Program-made: the position numbers and the translations under genes
In this document: in pieces, positions 46,720-56,036 of the stretch
Layout: each line of letters opens with the position of its first letter
Position numbering within the stretch: the first letter of the stretch is position 1
NCBI RefSeq assembly: GCF_007833355.1
Contig: NZ_CP020914.1
Coordinates: 3,582,047-3,646,046 of the forward strand
Direction: 5' to 3'
Length of the DNA stretch: 64,000 nucleotides
Source of the DNA: Denitratisoma sp. DHT3
GTDB taxonomy: Bacteria > Pseudomonadota > Gammaproteobacteria > Burkholderiales > Rhodocyclaceae
Notes under the pieces: generated by a model
Databases searched by the model: none
Seen by the model: the letters and a program-made list of their open reading frames with translations, nothing else
What the model was told of the DNA's origin: nothing

Positions 46720-47400
46720 TCAGAGCAGTCCCCGCTCGGCGAAGGACACCGTCCCACGGGGGCCGGCGACCACCAGGTGATCGACCAGGCGCACCTCCAC
46801 CAGGGCCAGGGCTTCGCGCAGGGCGCGGGTCAGGGCCTCGTCGGCGCGCGACGGCTCGGCGGCGCCGGAGGGGTGGTTATGCACCAGCACCACGGCGGCG
46901 GCGTTGCGGGCCAGGGCCCGCTTGACCACCTCGCGGGGATAGACGCTGGTCTGGCTGAGGGTGCCGTGAAACAGTTCGTCGTAGGCGATCAGCCGGTTCT
47001 GGCTGTCGAGCCAGAGGGCGCCGAACACCTCGTGGGGCAGCCCGCCCAGCTTGAGCCGCAGCCAGTCGCGCACCTGGGCGGGGGATGAGAGCAGGTCGCG
47101 TTCCCGGACGTCCTCATGCAGGATGCGCTGGGCCAGTTCCATCACCGCTGCCAGTTGGGCGGCCTTGGCCGGCCCCAGGCCGGGGCGCCGCGCCAGTTCG
47201 CGGGCCGGCGTGGCGGCCAGGGTCGAGAGCCCGCCGTCGAAACCGGCCAACAGGTCCCGCGCCAGATCGACCGCGCTTTTGCCGCGCAGCCCGGTGCGCA
47301 GGAAGATGGCCAGCAGTTCCGCGTCGGAGAGGGCGGCGGGACCCTGCAGCAGCAGGCGCTCGCGCGGGCGCTCGGCCGCGGGCCAGGTGGAAATCGACAT
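46720..47400 (-). CDS. radC: RadC family JAMM-domain protein
   Basis: 226 residues from ATG 47400. An N-terminal helix-hairpin-helix region ([35 protein letters not shown]) precedes the JAMM/MPN+ domain with [17 protein letters not shown] (HxH and Asp metal ligands). A much longer open frame upstream is an antisense shadow of coaBC. RadC's biochemical role is unsettled. It is divergent from coaBC with 42 bases between the starts. Confidence 0.93.
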   Translation of the reverse strand: MSISTWPAAERPRERLLLQGPAALSDAELLAIFLRTGLRGKSAVDLARDLLAGFDGGLSTLAATPARELARRPGLGPAKAAQLAAVMELAQRILHEDVRERDLLSSPAQVRDWLRLKLGGLPHEVFGALWLDSQNRLIAYDELFHGTLSQTSVYPREVVKRALARNAAAVVLVHNHPSGAAEPSRADEALTRALREALALVEVRLVDHLVVAGPRGTVSFAERGLL

Positions 47401-47442
47401 AGTAGAATCTCCGCATTCGACACAACGTTCCATTCTAATGTC

Positions 47443-48642
47443 ATGAATCAGGCTGTGGCACAGTTGCAGGGCCGGCGCATCGTGCTGGGCATCACCGGCG
47501 GCGTGGCGGCCTACAAGGCGGCGGAGCTGACGCGCCTGCTGGTCAAGGCCGGAGCCGCGGTGGACGTGGTGCTGACCGAGGCCGGCGCCCGCTTCGTCGG
47601 CCCGCAGACGTTCCAGGCATTGTCCGGTCGGCCCGTATGGACCGCGCTGTGGGACGACCGCATGGCCAACGGCATGGCCCACATCGACCTCACCCGCGGC
47701 GCCGACGCCCTGCTGGTGGCGCCGGCCACGGCCGACTTCCTGGCCAAGATGGCGCAGGGTCTGGCCGACGACCTGCTCTCCACCCTGGCCCTGGCGCGGG
47801 CCTGTCCGCTCCTGGCGGCCCCGGCGATGAACCGCCAGATGTGGGACAACCCGGCCACCCGGCGCAACGTGGCGCAGCTTCGCGCCGACGGCGTGACCCT
47901 GCTCGGCCCGGCCAGCGGCGAGCAGGCCTGCGGCGAAGTGGGCGAGGGCCGGATGCTGGAAGCCGCGGAGATCTTCGAGGATCTGCTGGCCTTCCTCCAG
48001 CCCAAGGTCCTGGCCGGCAAGCGGGTGCTGATGACCGCCGGCCCGACCTTCGAGCCGCTGGACCCGGTGCGCGGCATCACCAACGCCAGTTCCGGCAAGA
48101 TGGGCTTCGCCCTGGCGCGGGCCTGCGCCGAGGCCGGCGCCGAAGTCACCCTGGTGGCCGGCCCCACCGCCCAACCCACGCCGCGCGGCGTGACGCGGCG
48201 CGACGTCGGCAGCGCCCTGGAAATGCGGGACGCGGTGCTGGCCGCCTTGCCGGGCCAGGACGTGTTCATCGGCGTGGCGGCGGTGGCCGACTACCGTCCG
48301 CTCGCCGCCGCCGAGCACAAGATCAAGAAATCCGGCGCGCAGCTGACCATCGAACTGACGCCCAACCCGGACATCCTGGCCGAAGTGGCGGCCCGGCCGG
48401 ATGCGCCCTTCTGCGTCGGCTTCGCCGCCGAGAGCCGCAACCTGGCCGAGTACGCCGAGGGCAAGCGCCGGGCCAAGCAACTGCCGCTGGTGGTGGGCAA
48501 TCTGGTGCAGGACGGCCTGGGGGGCGACAGCAACGCCGTCACCCTGTTCGACGCCGCCGGCGCCCATCCGCTGCCGGTGGCCGACAAGCTCACCGTCGCC
48601 CGCGGCATCATCGTCCACATCGCCGCCCTGCTGGCGCGATAA
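47443..48642 (+). CDS. coaBC: Bifunctional phosphopantothenoylcysteine decarboxylase / phosphopantothenate-cysteine ligase
   Basis: 399 residues from ATG 47443. CoaC part: [48 protein letters not shown] and the active-site Cys in [15 protein letters not shown]. CoaB part from about 186: [46 protein letters not shown] and KIKKSG. It makes 4'-phosphopantetheine for coenzyme A. dut follows after a repeat array, a common pairing. Confidence 0.96.
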   Translation: MNQAVAQLQGRRIVLGITGGVAAYKAAELTRLLVKAGAAVDVVLTEAGARFVGPQTFQALSGRPVWTALWDDRMANGMAHIDLTRGADALLVAPATADFLAKMAQGLADDLLSTLALARACPLLAAPAMNRQMWDNPATRRNVAQLRADGVTLLGPASGEQACGEVGEGRMLEAAEIFEDLLAFLQPKVLAGKRVLMTAGPTFEPLDPVRGITNASSGKMGFALARACAEAGAEVTLVAGPTAQPTPRGVTRRDVGSALEMRDAVLAALPGQDVFIGVAAVADYRPLAAAEHKIKKSGAQLTIELTPNPDILAEVAARPDAPFCVGFAAESRNLAEYAEGKRRAKQLPLVVGNLVQDGLGGDSNAVTLFDAAGAHPLPVADKLTVARGIIVHIAALLAR

Positions 48643-48900
48643 GGCGGAGCGAAACGAACCGAAGTCACCCTTTTCCTCGGGAAAGAGGGAGGGGGAAAGG
48701 TCCCCGCCGCCGGGCCGCCCCAAGGCGGGGTAGCCAGAAGCGGGGAGCGAAGCGAACCGAAGTCACCCCTTTCCTCGGGAAAGGGGCTGGGGGAAAGGTC
48801 CCCCGCCGCCGGGCCGCCCCAAGGCGGGGTAGCCAGAAGCGGGGAGCGAAGCGAACCGAAGTCACCCCTTTCCTCGGGAAAGGGGCTGGGGGAAAGGTCC
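48643..48900. repeat. Tandem intergenic repeat, family B, about 2.5 copies of 99 bases
   Basis: The unit contains GGAGCGAAGCGAACCGAAGT, the hairpin CCCCTTTCCTCGGGAAAGGGG, GGGGGAAAGGTC and GCCGCCCCAAGGCGGGG. Full units begin at 48745 and 48844 (period 99); the first copy, from 48648, differs slightly. It fills the coaBC-dut gap, and the last copy ends five bases before the dut start. CCGGGCCGCCCCAAGG is shared with family A at 25050-25515. No gene is present. Confidence 0.9.
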
Positions 48901-48904
48901 ACAC

Positions 48905-49354
48905 ATGCACCACATCGACGTCAAGATTCTCGATTCCCGGCTGCGCGCCGCGCCGCCCCACTACGCCACGCCCGGCGCGGCCGGCCTGGACCTGCGGGCC
49001 TGCATCGAGTCGCCGCTGACCCTTCAGCCGGGCGAGACCCATCTGGTGCCCACCGGCATCGCCATCCACCTGGCCGACCCGGGCCTGGCGGCGATGATCC
49101 TGCCGCGCTCCGGGCTGGGCCACAAGCACGGCATCGTGCTGGGCAACCTGGTGGGGCTGATCGACTCCGACTACCAGGGCGAGATCTTCGTCTCCACCTG
49201 GAACCGCGGCAAGGAAGCGTTCACCCTGAGTCCCCTGGACCGGCTCGCCCAACTGGTGGTGGTGCCGGTGGTGCAGGTGGGCTTCAACGTGGTGGATGAA
49301 TTCCCCGCCAGCGACCGGGGTGCCGGCGGTTTCGGCAGCACCGGCCACGCCTGA
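48905..49354 (+). CDS. dut: Deoxyuridine 5'-triphosphate nucleotidohydrolase
   Basis: 149 residues with the five dUTPase motifs: [46 protein letters not shown] and the C-terminal [10 protein letters not shown]. It is the usual trimeric form that removes dUTP and supplies dUMP. A GGGGGAAAGGTCC stretch of the last family B repeat lies where the ribosome-binding site is expected. Confidence 0.97.
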   Translation: MHHIDVKILDSRLRAAPPHYATPGAAGLDLRACIESPLTLQPGETHLVPTGIAIHLADPGLAAMILPRSGLGHKHGIVLGNLVGLIDSDYQGEIFVSTWNRGKEAFTLSPLDRLAQLVVVPVVQVGFNVVDEFPASDRGAGGFGSTGHA

Positions 49355-49370
49355 ATTCCGTCCTGGGCCG

Positions 49371-50273
49371 ATGAGCGAGCCTATGGACTTTTCCCGGCAT
49401 CCTCTGTGCGCCCTGGGGGTGGCCAGCGCGCTGGGCATTGTTCATGGCGCGACCGGGACGGCCGCCGCGCCCGCCCGGATGATGGAGGCCGATCTGCTCG
49501 CGGCGCTGCGTCGTGGCGGACTCCTCGTCCGCTGGCGCGATGCCGTAGCAGGCGGTCCGCTGCTGACGCCGTCCGCCGCGGCAACGCTGCCCGATTTGCT
49601 GGAGGACCTGGCGCGGGCGACGGAGCGAACGCTGGCGGCGGGGGAGCGCCCCCTGGTGCTGGGCGGCGACCACAGCATCGCCGCCGGCACCTGGCGCGGC
49701 GTCGCCCGCTGGTGCCGGCGCCAGGGGACCGAAGCGGGCCTGATCTGGGTCGATGCCCACCTGGACGCCCATACGCCCGCCACCACGCCGTCGGGCAATT
49801 GCCACGGCATGCCCCTGGCGGCGCTGCTGGGTGAAGGGGGCGGCGCATGGGCCGGCCATGCCGGTGCGGTGCTGGACCCGCGCCGCGTCTGCGTGGTGGG
49901 CGCCCATTCCTTCGAGGCTGCGGAGTCGGCGCTGCTGGCGCGGCACGGCGTCCGGGTCTTTGCGCTGGAGGAAGTCCGCCGTCGCGGCCTGGCCGAGGTC
50001 TGGGCGGAAGCCCTGGCCATCGCCGGCACGCCCTTTGGTGTCAGCCTCGACCTGGACGTCCTCGACAGCGCCCTGGCGCCCGCCGTCAGCACCCCCGCGG
50101 GGCCGGGCCTGGCCCCGGCGGAACTGGTGGCGGTCTGGCGCGGGCTGCTGCGCCGGCCGGATCTGCTGGGCCTGGAGATCGTCGAATACCATCCGGGGCG
50201 GGACCGCGACGGCGCTACCCTGGCGGCGGTCGAGGCGCTGCTGGACGCCGCCAGCCGACAGGTATCGGAGTAA
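49371..50273 (+). CDS. Arginase-family (ureohydrolase) enzyme
   Basis: 300 residues from ATG 49371, 16 bases after dut. Mn-binding motifs are complete: LVLGGDHSIAAGTWRG, WVDAHLDAHTP and SLDLDVLDSALAP, plus SGNCHGMPLAALLG and EIVEYHPGRD. Length and SGNCHGMPLA suit true arginase, but guanidinase or agmatinase activity is not excluded. It would release urea and ornithine from arginine in the cytoplasm. Confidence 0.88.
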   Translation: MSEPMDFSRHPLCALGVASALGIVHGATGTAAAPARMMEADLLAALRRGGLLVRWRDAVAGGPLLTPSAAATLPDLLEDLARATERTLAAGERPLVLGGDHSIAAGTWRGVARWCRRQGTEAGLIWVDAHLDAHTPATTPSGNCHGMPLAALLGEGGGAWAGHAGAVLDPRRVCVVGAHSFEAAESALLARHGVRVFALEEVRRRGLAEVWAEALAIAGTPFGVSLDLDVLDSALAPAVSTPAGPGLAPAELVAVWRGLLRRPDLLGLEIVEYHPGRDRDGATLAAVEALLDAASRQVSE

Positions 50274-50343
50274 GCGGCGAGATGTCCGACGCCATTTGCG
50301 GCGACAATTCTTCACTTTGCATTTCCATCTGCGGATTGTCGTC

Positions 50344-50829
50344 TTGAAAACCATCAGCCCAGCCGATCTCGACGCCCTCGCCGGCGCCGCCCAGCGCTCG
50401 CCCCGGCGGCGCATGAACCTGAACCTGCATGCCGAACTGGCCGATCCGGTCCAGCGCCTGGCCATCGCCATGGAGCCGGATACCATGGTGGTTCCGCACC
50501 GCCATCAGCAGACGTTTGAGCTGCTCCATCCTCTGCGGGGCCGCTTCGTGGTGCTGCATTTCGACGAGGCCGGCATGGTATCGGCGCGCCACGTCCTGGG
50601 CGAGGACGCGGCGGTGGTGGAAACTCCGGCCGGCGTCTGGCATGCGGTGCTCTCGCTGGATCCGGGCGGGGTCATCTTCGAGGTCAAACAGGGGCCCTAC
50701 CTTCCGGTCGGTCCTGCCGACTGTGCTCCCTGGGCGCCGGCCGATGGCGGCGAGGATGCCCGCGCGCTGCTGGACTGGTTCAGTCGGGCTCGAGCGGGAG
50801 ATCGGTGGAACCCGGCCGGCCCCGGGTAA
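50344..50829 (+). CDS. WbuC-like cupin-fold protein
   Basis: 161 residues if TTG 50344 is the start (MKTISPADLDALAGAAQRSP). The cupin domain contains AMEPDTMVVPHRHQQTFELL (metal His pair), LHPLRGRFVVLHFDE and ETPAGVWHAVLSLDPGGVIF. WbuC-type cupins accompany polysaccharide genes in some species, but none are nearby here. The last 50 bases overlap the fragment at 50780-50988 on the other strand. Confidence 0.8.
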   Translation: MKTISPADLDALAGAAQRSPRRRMNLNLHAELADPVQRLAIAMEPDTMVVPHRHQQTFELLHPLRGRFVVLHFDEAGMVSARHVLGEDAAVVETPAGVWHAVLSLDPGGVIFEVKQGPYLPVGPADCAPWAPADGGEDARALLDWFSRARAGDRWNPAGPG

Positions 50830-50988
50830 TTCCGCCGGGAGGGTGGACGCTGGGGCCGCCCGGGGCGGGGCAGCTCGCCGGATCGCTGGCGTAGGCCGCC
50901 AGGCCGATACCGCGCAGGCGTTCCAGATAGCAGCCGTAGCGGCGGCCCCAGGCGAAGGCGCGGTCGTCGGCGGCGATGGCGTAGGATT
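50780..50988 (-). pseudogene. C-terminal gene remnant of unknown kind
   Basis: On the minus strand, about 69 codons read SYAIAADDRAFAWGRRYGCY, LERLRGIGLAAYASDPASC and a Pro-rich tail to a TGA at 50780. The codon use is gene-like. Directly upstream a TAA closes the frame, and there is no start codon or ribosome-binding site. It is probably the end of a lost gene. I do not recognise the family. The rest of the gap to 51182 holds nothing I can name. Confidence 0.45.
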
Positions 50989-51182
50989 AAAAAGGGAAGA
51001 GGGGGCCAGGGACCCCGGTCAGAGTGTCAGTCCGCATAGTCGATCAGGACCACGTGAGCGGCCAAGAAAGCCCCTTGCCACGGCGCCCCCCGGCCAGAGG
51101 GCTCGTGTGGGTCGGGCAGGAGGTGCGGTGTCGGCCGTTTATTCATGGTATCCCTGGCTTTCCCCATGGGACAATGCCGGCT

Positions 51183-51488
51183 ATGAGCACAAGAAACGAG
51201 ATGCCCCACGCGGACCAGGGCTCGGCGGTAGCGTGCGCCACCTGTGCGGCCTGTTGTTGCAAGCTGGAGGTCATGGTGATGGGGGACGATGACCTCCCGC
51301 TGCGACTGACAGCCGAGGATCGGTGGGGCGGATGGGTGATGCTTCGCCTGGACGACGGCTGGTGTGCGGCCCTGGATCGAAACACAATGCGGTGCACGAT
51401 CTACGAGCGTCGGCCGGTCATATGCCGTGACTATCAGATGGGTGGAAGTGGTTGCCTTGAGGAACGATCCCGAGCGGTTGCGCCATAA
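51183..51488 (+). CDS. YkgJ family cysteine-cluster protein
   Basis: 101 residues from ATG 51183. The Cys cluster [15 protein letters not shown] (about 20-34), then [20 protein letters not shown] and [15 protein letters not shown], matches the YkgJ/UPF0153 family, which is thought to bind Zn or Fe. It starts the run of small plus-strand genes to 52635. Confidence 0.85.
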   Translation: MSTRNEMPHADQGSAVACATCAACCCKLEVMVMGDDDLPLRLTAEDRWGGWVMLRLDDGWCAALDRNTMRCTIYERRPVICRDYQMGGSGCLEERSRAVAP

Positions 51489-51544
51489 CTCAGAACCCTA
51501 GGGTGATCGTCTCTGGCTTTGCGTCCGCCGGACATCAAGTATCC

Positions 51545-51790
51545 ATGACAGAAACACAGCCTAACAATCCCCTCCATGGCGTCACCCTGGCGACGGTCCT
51601 GAACGAACTGGTGGCATGTTACGGCTGGGACGGTCTGGCGCGTCGGATCGATATCCGCTGTTTCAGCCACGAACCCAGCATCGCCTCGAGCCTCAAGTTC
51701 CTGCGCCGTACTCCCTGGGCGCGGACGCAGGTGGAGTCGCTATATATCGATATGGTGCGGCAGGGGCCGAGGCAACCACGGAGCCGATAA
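51545..51790 (+). CDS. VF530 family (DUF2132) small protein
   Basis: 81 residues from ATG 51545. The sequence [20 protein letters not shown] and [39 protein letters not shown] is the full VF530 family core. Members bind DNA in a double-stranded, sequence-independent way according to structural work on the founder; the cellular role is unclear. The next gene begins three bases after its stop. Confidence 0.88.
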   Translation: MTETQPNNPLHGVTLATVLNELVACYGWDGLARRIDIRCFSHEPSIASSLKFLRRTPWARTQVESLYIDMVRQGPRQPRSR

Positions 51791-51793
51791 GAA

Positions 51794-51991
51794 ATGATCT
51801 ATGAAGAATTCCTCGACGAAGTCACTACGCTGATCACCGAAAAGTACGGCCTGGGCGATCAGGCGGCGATACAGATGGTGATGCGCGCCCAAGCCGATGA
51901 CTTCTTCAGCGGACACGACGACGATCCGTCAATCTGTACCCTGGAACGGGCGCACCAGGATGCAAGAACCGTTTTCAAAAAGTATAAATAG
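51794..51991 (+). CDS. Small acidic protein of unknown function
   Basis: 65 residues (MIYEEFLDEVTTLITEKYGL, middle DDFFSGHDDDPSICT, end ARTVFKKYK). It is helical and acidic with no membrane segment. It begins three bases after the VF530 gene, so it is probably co-transcribed. I do not recognise the family. Confidence 0.7.
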   Translation: MIYEEFLDEVTTLITEKYGLGDQAAIQMVMRAQADDFFSGHDDDPSICTLERAHQDARTVFKKYK

Positions 51992-52056
51992 GCCTCTGCC
52001 AGGAGGCCGGCAGTCAGACTGATGCCCCCGGTTTCCCCTCCTTTAATCGCTGGAGA

Positions 52057-52341
52057 ATGCCCTTGTGTAAAAAACTTTATGTCAGTAATTTGGACTACAA
52101 GATCACCCAGCCGGATCTCGAACAGATGTTCGTGCCCTACGGTGCGGTTATCTCGGTGCAGTTGATCATGGATCGGGAGTCCGGTCGCTCCAAAGGTTTC
52201 GCTTTCGTCGAGATGGGTTCCGCCGACGAGGCGCAGGCCGCTATTGCCGGACTCAATGGCAGCAGCGTCGAAGGCCGCAGCCTGAGTGTGGACGAAGCCC
52301 GGTCCCAGTTGCCCAGGCATGGCGGCAGCAAGCGTTCCTGA
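52057..52341 (+). CDS. RRM-domain RNA-binding protein
   Basis: 94 residues. The RRM has RNP2 KLYVSNLDYKIT and RNP1 SKGFAFVEM (about 49-57), and the tail is basic (RHGGSKRS). Single-RRM proteins of this type act as RNA chaperones, often cold-induced. The ATG 52057 lies only two bases after GGAG, whereas an in-frame TTG at 52063 has the better spacing and gives the family-like start MCKKLYV; the start is thus uncertain. Confidence 0.9.
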   Translation: MPLCKKLYVSNLDYKITQPDLEQMFVPYGAVISVQLIMDRESGRSKGFAFVEMGSADEAQAAIAGLNGSSVEGRSLSVDEARSQLPRHGGSKRS

Positions 52342-52353
52342 TTATGTAATGGA

Positions 52354-52389
52354 CGCCGGTCGGCACGTTTGCGCCGGTCGGCACGTTTG
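52354..52389. repeat. Perfect tandem duplication of 18 bases
   Basis: CGCCGGTCGGCACGTTTG occurs twice, back to back (52354-52371 and 52372-52389), just after the RRM gene. Each unit has a small GCCG-GT-CGGC hairpin followed by a T-rich end, like a weak terminator. Confidence 0.75.
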
Positions 52390-52434
52390 TTGTGTTCATT
52401 CAATTAAGCCCTTGCGGCGAATAGAGGATCCCTC

Positions 52435-52635
52435 TTGGTGAAACCAAATTACCAGTTCGAAAAACGCCAGCGAGATCTGGCGAAGAAAAACAAACAGGAA
52501 GAAAAACGCCGGCAAAAGTTGGCAGGCAAGGCGGCGGCTGGTGATGCTAGCTCCAGTATGGGGGAGAGTCTGCCCGAGGCAGCGCCATCCGGTGCTGGCA
52601 CTGCAACCCCGGGCGGGGCCATGCCGGAAGTCTGA
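52435..52635 (+). CDS. Small basic conserved protein
   Basis: About 66 residues starting at TTG 52435 or GTG 52438; AGAGGA lies 7 or 10 bases upstream. The N-terminus KPNYQFEKRQRDLAKKNKQE is a conserved, strongly basic helix found in many proteobacterial small proteins, and the tail is Ala/Gly/Pro-rich. RNA or ribosome association would be a guess. It follows the RRM gene. Confidence 0.72.
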   Translation: MVKPNYQFEKRQRDLAKKNKQEEKRRQKLAGKAAAGDASSSMGESLPEAAPSGAGTATPGGAMPEV

Positions 52636-52792
52636 CGGCTCGAGGGCCTGTTGCCAGACAGGGCGATAAGCTGCGGTGCTTTGCCCATCGGCCTATGCTG
52701 CAACCGAAACGGCACATCTGCCGGTGCCTACCGTGAGGACGGGAATAATTTGGCATTCGAGATTTCGCCACCGCGGTGTTGATTGGCAAAAG

Positions 52793-52830
52793 AAAACGGC
52801 GAAATCCTATTGTGGAATCTCGCCGTTTTT
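52793..52830. terminator. Intrinsic terminator between convergent genes
   Basis: AAAACGGCGA (52793-52802) and TCGCCGTTTT (52820-52829) form a stem with T-runs on both strands. It lies between the small basic protein gene and the end of the MacAB-like operon. The rest of the 280-base gap shows nothing else apart from a short ACGTTAACACGTTAA repeat at 52870. Confidence 0.82.
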
Positions 52831-52915
52831 GAGTTGCCAGCCTTACCGAATCAGTCCTTGCTCAACAGCACGTTAACACGTTAAGCGAGGGGCCGGACGC
52901 GGGCGACGACCCGTT

Positions 52916-54115
52916 TTATTCTGAACGCAGCGCCTCCAGGGGGTCCAGCAGGGCCGCCCGGCGGGCGGGCAGGACGCCGGCGACCAGGCCGACGCTGACC
53001 GCCATCAGCTCGGCGGCGAGGGCGTAGGACCAGGGCGTTTCCAGCGGCAGCGCGGGCAGGGCCAGCTTCAGCGCCAGGGCCAGCAGCCAGCCCAGGCCGA
53101 GACCGGCGCCGCCGCCCAGGGCGGCCAGCACCGCCGCCTCGCCGAGGAAGATCAGCAGGATGCGTTTGCGCGTGGCGCCGATCGCCCGCAACAGGCCGAT
53201 TTCCCCGGTCCGCTCGGAGACCGCGATGGTGAGGATGGTGAGGATGCCGATGCCGCCCACCAGCAGCGAGATGCCGCCGATCGCGGCGATGGCGAAGGTG
53301 ATGGCGTCGAGGATGGTGCCGAAGGTCTCCAGCATCTTCTGCTGGGGCGTGACGGTGTAGTCCTCGCGGCCGTGGCGGGCCGTGAGCACGGCGCGGATGC
53401 CGGCCTCCACATCCGCCAGCGGGGCGGTGGGCTCGTAGGTGAGGTGGATCTCCATCAGGCTTTCCCGGTTGAACATCTCCATGGCGCGGCCCACCGGGAT
53501 GTACACCGTGTCGTCCAGATCCAGCCCCAGCACCTGGCCCTTGGCCTCCATCACGCCCACCACCCGGTAGCGTTCGCCCCCTACCCGCAGGCGGGCGCCG
53601 AGCGGATTGGCGTCGCCGAAGAGCTCCTGCGCCACCTTGGCGCCCAGCACCACCATCGCCCGGGCGCTGCGGGGGTCGTCATCGGGCAGGAAGTCGCCGC
53701 TGCTGACGTTCATCCGCATCACTTGCGACATCGCGTGGCTGACGCCGTAGATCATCACGCGCCGGCTCTTGCCCTCGTACGCCACGTCGCCGTTGCCCTG
53801 CACCGTGGGGTCGGTGGCCAGCACGTGGGGCGCACGGCGCAGGGCCAGGGCATCGTCGATGGACAGCGGGCGCACGGTGTTGATGGCGCCGATCGCTCCG
53901 CCGCGGGTGTCGGTGCGGCCCGGCGTGATGCCGATGATGTTGGTGCCGAACTGGGTGAACTCGTCGATCACGAAGCTGTGCAGGCCGCGGCCGATGCTGG
54001 TGAGCAGGATCACCGCGGTGATGCCCACCGCGATACCCAGGGCCGAGAGGACGGTGCGCAGGCGGTGGGCGGTGAGCGATTGCCAGGCGAAGCGGAGGAA
54101 GTCGGCGGCGCGCAT
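52916..54115 (-). CDS. MacB-like ABC transporter permease (intact)
   Basis: 399 residues. Topology is that of FtsX/MacB permeases: one N-terminal helix (about 20-40, TVLSALGIAVGITAVILLTS), a large periplasmic MacB-PCD domain (about 45-270) and three C-terminal helices (about 275-385, with SERTGEIGLLRAIGATRKRI). It ends ARRAALLDPLEALRSE, the usual family end. The ATG lies three bases after the stop of the second permease. It is the only undamaged gene in the operon. Confidence 0.92.
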   Translation of the reverse strand: MRAADFLRFAWQSLTAHRLRTVLSALGIAVGITAVILLTSIGRGLHSFVIDEFTQFGTNIIGITPGRTDTRGGAIGAINTVRPLSIDDALALRRAPHVLATDPTVQGNGDVAYEGKSRRVMIYGVSHAMSQVMRMNVSSGDFLPDDDPRSARAMVVLGAKVAQELFGDANPLGARLRVGGERYRVVGVMEAKGQVLGLDLDDTVYIPVGRAMEMFNRESLMEIHLTYEPTAPLADVEAGIRAVLTARHGREDYTVTPQQKMLETFGTILDAITFAIAAIGGISLLVGGIGILTILTIAVSERTGEIGLLRAIGATRKRILLIFLGEAAVLAALGGGAGLGLGWLLALALKLALPALPLETPWSYALAAELMAVSVGLVAGVLPARRAALLDPLEALRSE

Positions 54116-54118
54116 CGT

Positions 54119-55328
54119 TCAGCGTCCAGAGGACAGGGCCAGCACCGGGTCGAGGCGTGCCGCCCGGCGCGCCGGCGCCACCGAGAACAGCACGGCGGTG
54201 ACGATGGCGGTGAGGGGCGCGGCCAGCAGCGCCCACCAGGGCGGGGCGATGGGGATGGCCGGGTAGATGTCGCCATCAGCCATTGCCCCAGCTTGCCCGC
54301 CGCCAGGCCGGTGCCGGCGCCGCCCAGCGCCAGCAGCACGGCTTCGGTGAAGAACAGCAGGCGGATCTGGCGGCTGGTGGCGCCCAGGGCCTTCAACAGG
54401 CCGATCTCGCGCTTGCGCTGGGTGACCGAGATCAGCATCACGTTCATGATCAGGATGCCCGCGACGGACAGGCTGATGGCGGCGATGCCGCCCACGGCCA
54501 GGGTCAGGGCGCCGAGGATGCGGTCGAAGGTGGACAGCACCGCGTCCTGGGTCAGCACCGTCACGTCGCGCTCGCCCTCGTGGCGCTGGCGCAGGATCTC
54601 CAGCACGTCCTCCTTGGCGGCCGGCACTTGGGCGCGCGACTTGACCTCGACCATCACCCGGAACAGCGCCTCGCTGTTGAACAGGGCCTGGGCCGAGGCC
54701 ACCGGCACGATCACGATCTCATCGGTGTTGAAGCCGAGCGACTGGCCCTGGGCCGCCAGCACGCCGACCACCCGGAAGCGCCGGTCGCCGATCTTCAGCC
54801 ACTCGCCGACGGCGCCCTGGGTGCCGAACAGCTCCTGCTTGATCTTGGCGCCGATCACGCAGACCGGCTGGGCATGGTGGGGGTCGCCCGCCGGGAGGAA
54901 CACGCCCTGGGCCAGGTCCGTCTGCCGCACCTCGATGAATTCGGCGGTGGAACCCAGCACCGCGGTCTCGCGGCTGCGGGCATTCACATGGACGTCGCCG
55001 GTGCCGACGATCAGCGGCGCCACCCGGCGCACGCCGTGGCTGCGGGTGAGCGCCAGGGCGTCGTCCAGGGTCAGCAGGCGCGGCGTCTTGCCCACCAGGA
55101 AGCCGGGGATGCCGCCCGCCGTCTCGGCCCGGCCCGGCAGGATGATCAGCAGGTTGGCGCCGAGGCCGCTGAACTGCTGCAGCACGTAGCGCCGCGCGCC
55201 CTCGCCCAGCGCCGTCACCATCAGCACGGCGGCGACGCCGATGCCCATCGCCAGCAGGATCAGCAGGGTGCGGGTGCGATTGCCGCGCACCACCTTCCAG
55301 GCGAAGTCGAGGGTATCGGCCGGCCGCA
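54119..55328 (-). pseudogene. MacB-like ABC permease with a frameshift near its end
   Basis: GTG start at 55328 (MRPADTLDFAWKVVRGN). Helix 1, the periplasmic domain and QRKREIGLLKALGATSRQIR are read in one frame down to about 54272. After ...GKLGQWLMA the frame is lost. The next frame continues with DIYPAIPIAPPWWALLAAPL and ends ARRAARLDPVLALSSGR at 54119, the expected end. One missing base near 54272 explains this. Without repair, the protein loses its last helix. Confidence 0.88.
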
Positions 55329-55334
55329 CGGCGC

Positions 55335-56026
55335 TTAGTCCGTTTCGTCGGACACCAGCTCGCCGTCCACCATGCGCAGGCGGCGGCGCGCACGGGCGCC
55401 CAGCTCGGCGTCGTGGGTGACGACCACCAGCGTGCCGCCGGCGGCCTGGAGTTTCTCCAGCAGCGCTATCACCTCCTGGCCGGTATGCCGGTCGAGGTTG
55501 CCGGTGGGTTCGTCGGCCAGGATCAGCCGGGGGCGCATGGACATCGCCCGGGCGATCGCGACCCGCTGGCATTGGCCGCCGGAGAGCTGGTCGGGACGGT
55601 GCCGGGCGCGGTTCTCCAGGCCGTATTCGGCGAGCAGGGTGTCCAGGCGGCGCGGCGCTCCGCCGGCTCGACGCCGGCCAGGACCATCGGCAGTTCGATG
55701 TTCTGCTCGGCGGAAAGGCGGGACACCAGATGGAAGAACTGGAACACGAAGCCGATCTTCTCGCGCCGCACCCGGGCCAGCTCGTCGTCGGAGAGTCCGG
55801 TCACGTCGCGGCCGTCGAGCGCGTAATGGCCGGCGTTGGGGCGATCCAGCAGGCCCAGCACGTTGAGCAGGGAGGACTTGCCGGACCCCGAGGGGCCCAT
55901 GATCGACAGGTATTCGCCGGCACCGATGGACAGGTCCACGCCGCGCAAGGCATGGACCTCCTCGTCGCCGACGCGGAACACGCGCTTGATGCCGGAGAGC
56001 TGGATCATCGGGGTGGAGGCGGGCAT
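55335..56026 (-). pseudogene. MacB-type ABC ATPase with a frameshift
   Basis: Starts at ATG 56026 (or 56008, MIQLSGIKRVFRV). Walker [18 protein letters not shown] and the Q-loop [11 protein letters not shown] are in the first frame. At about 55650 one base is missing; the rest is in the next frame: [20 protein letters not shown], signature [15 protein letters not shown], Walker [13 protein letters not shown] and H-loop VVVTHDAEL, ending at 55335. All ATPase motifs are present, but not in one frame. Confidence 0.9.
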
Positions 56027-56036
56027 CCGGGCCTGA

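Noticed and set aside
47637..49019. A 460-codon frame overlapping coaBC and the family B repeats
   Set aside because: Arg/Gly/Pro-rich shadow; coaBC and dut explain the region.
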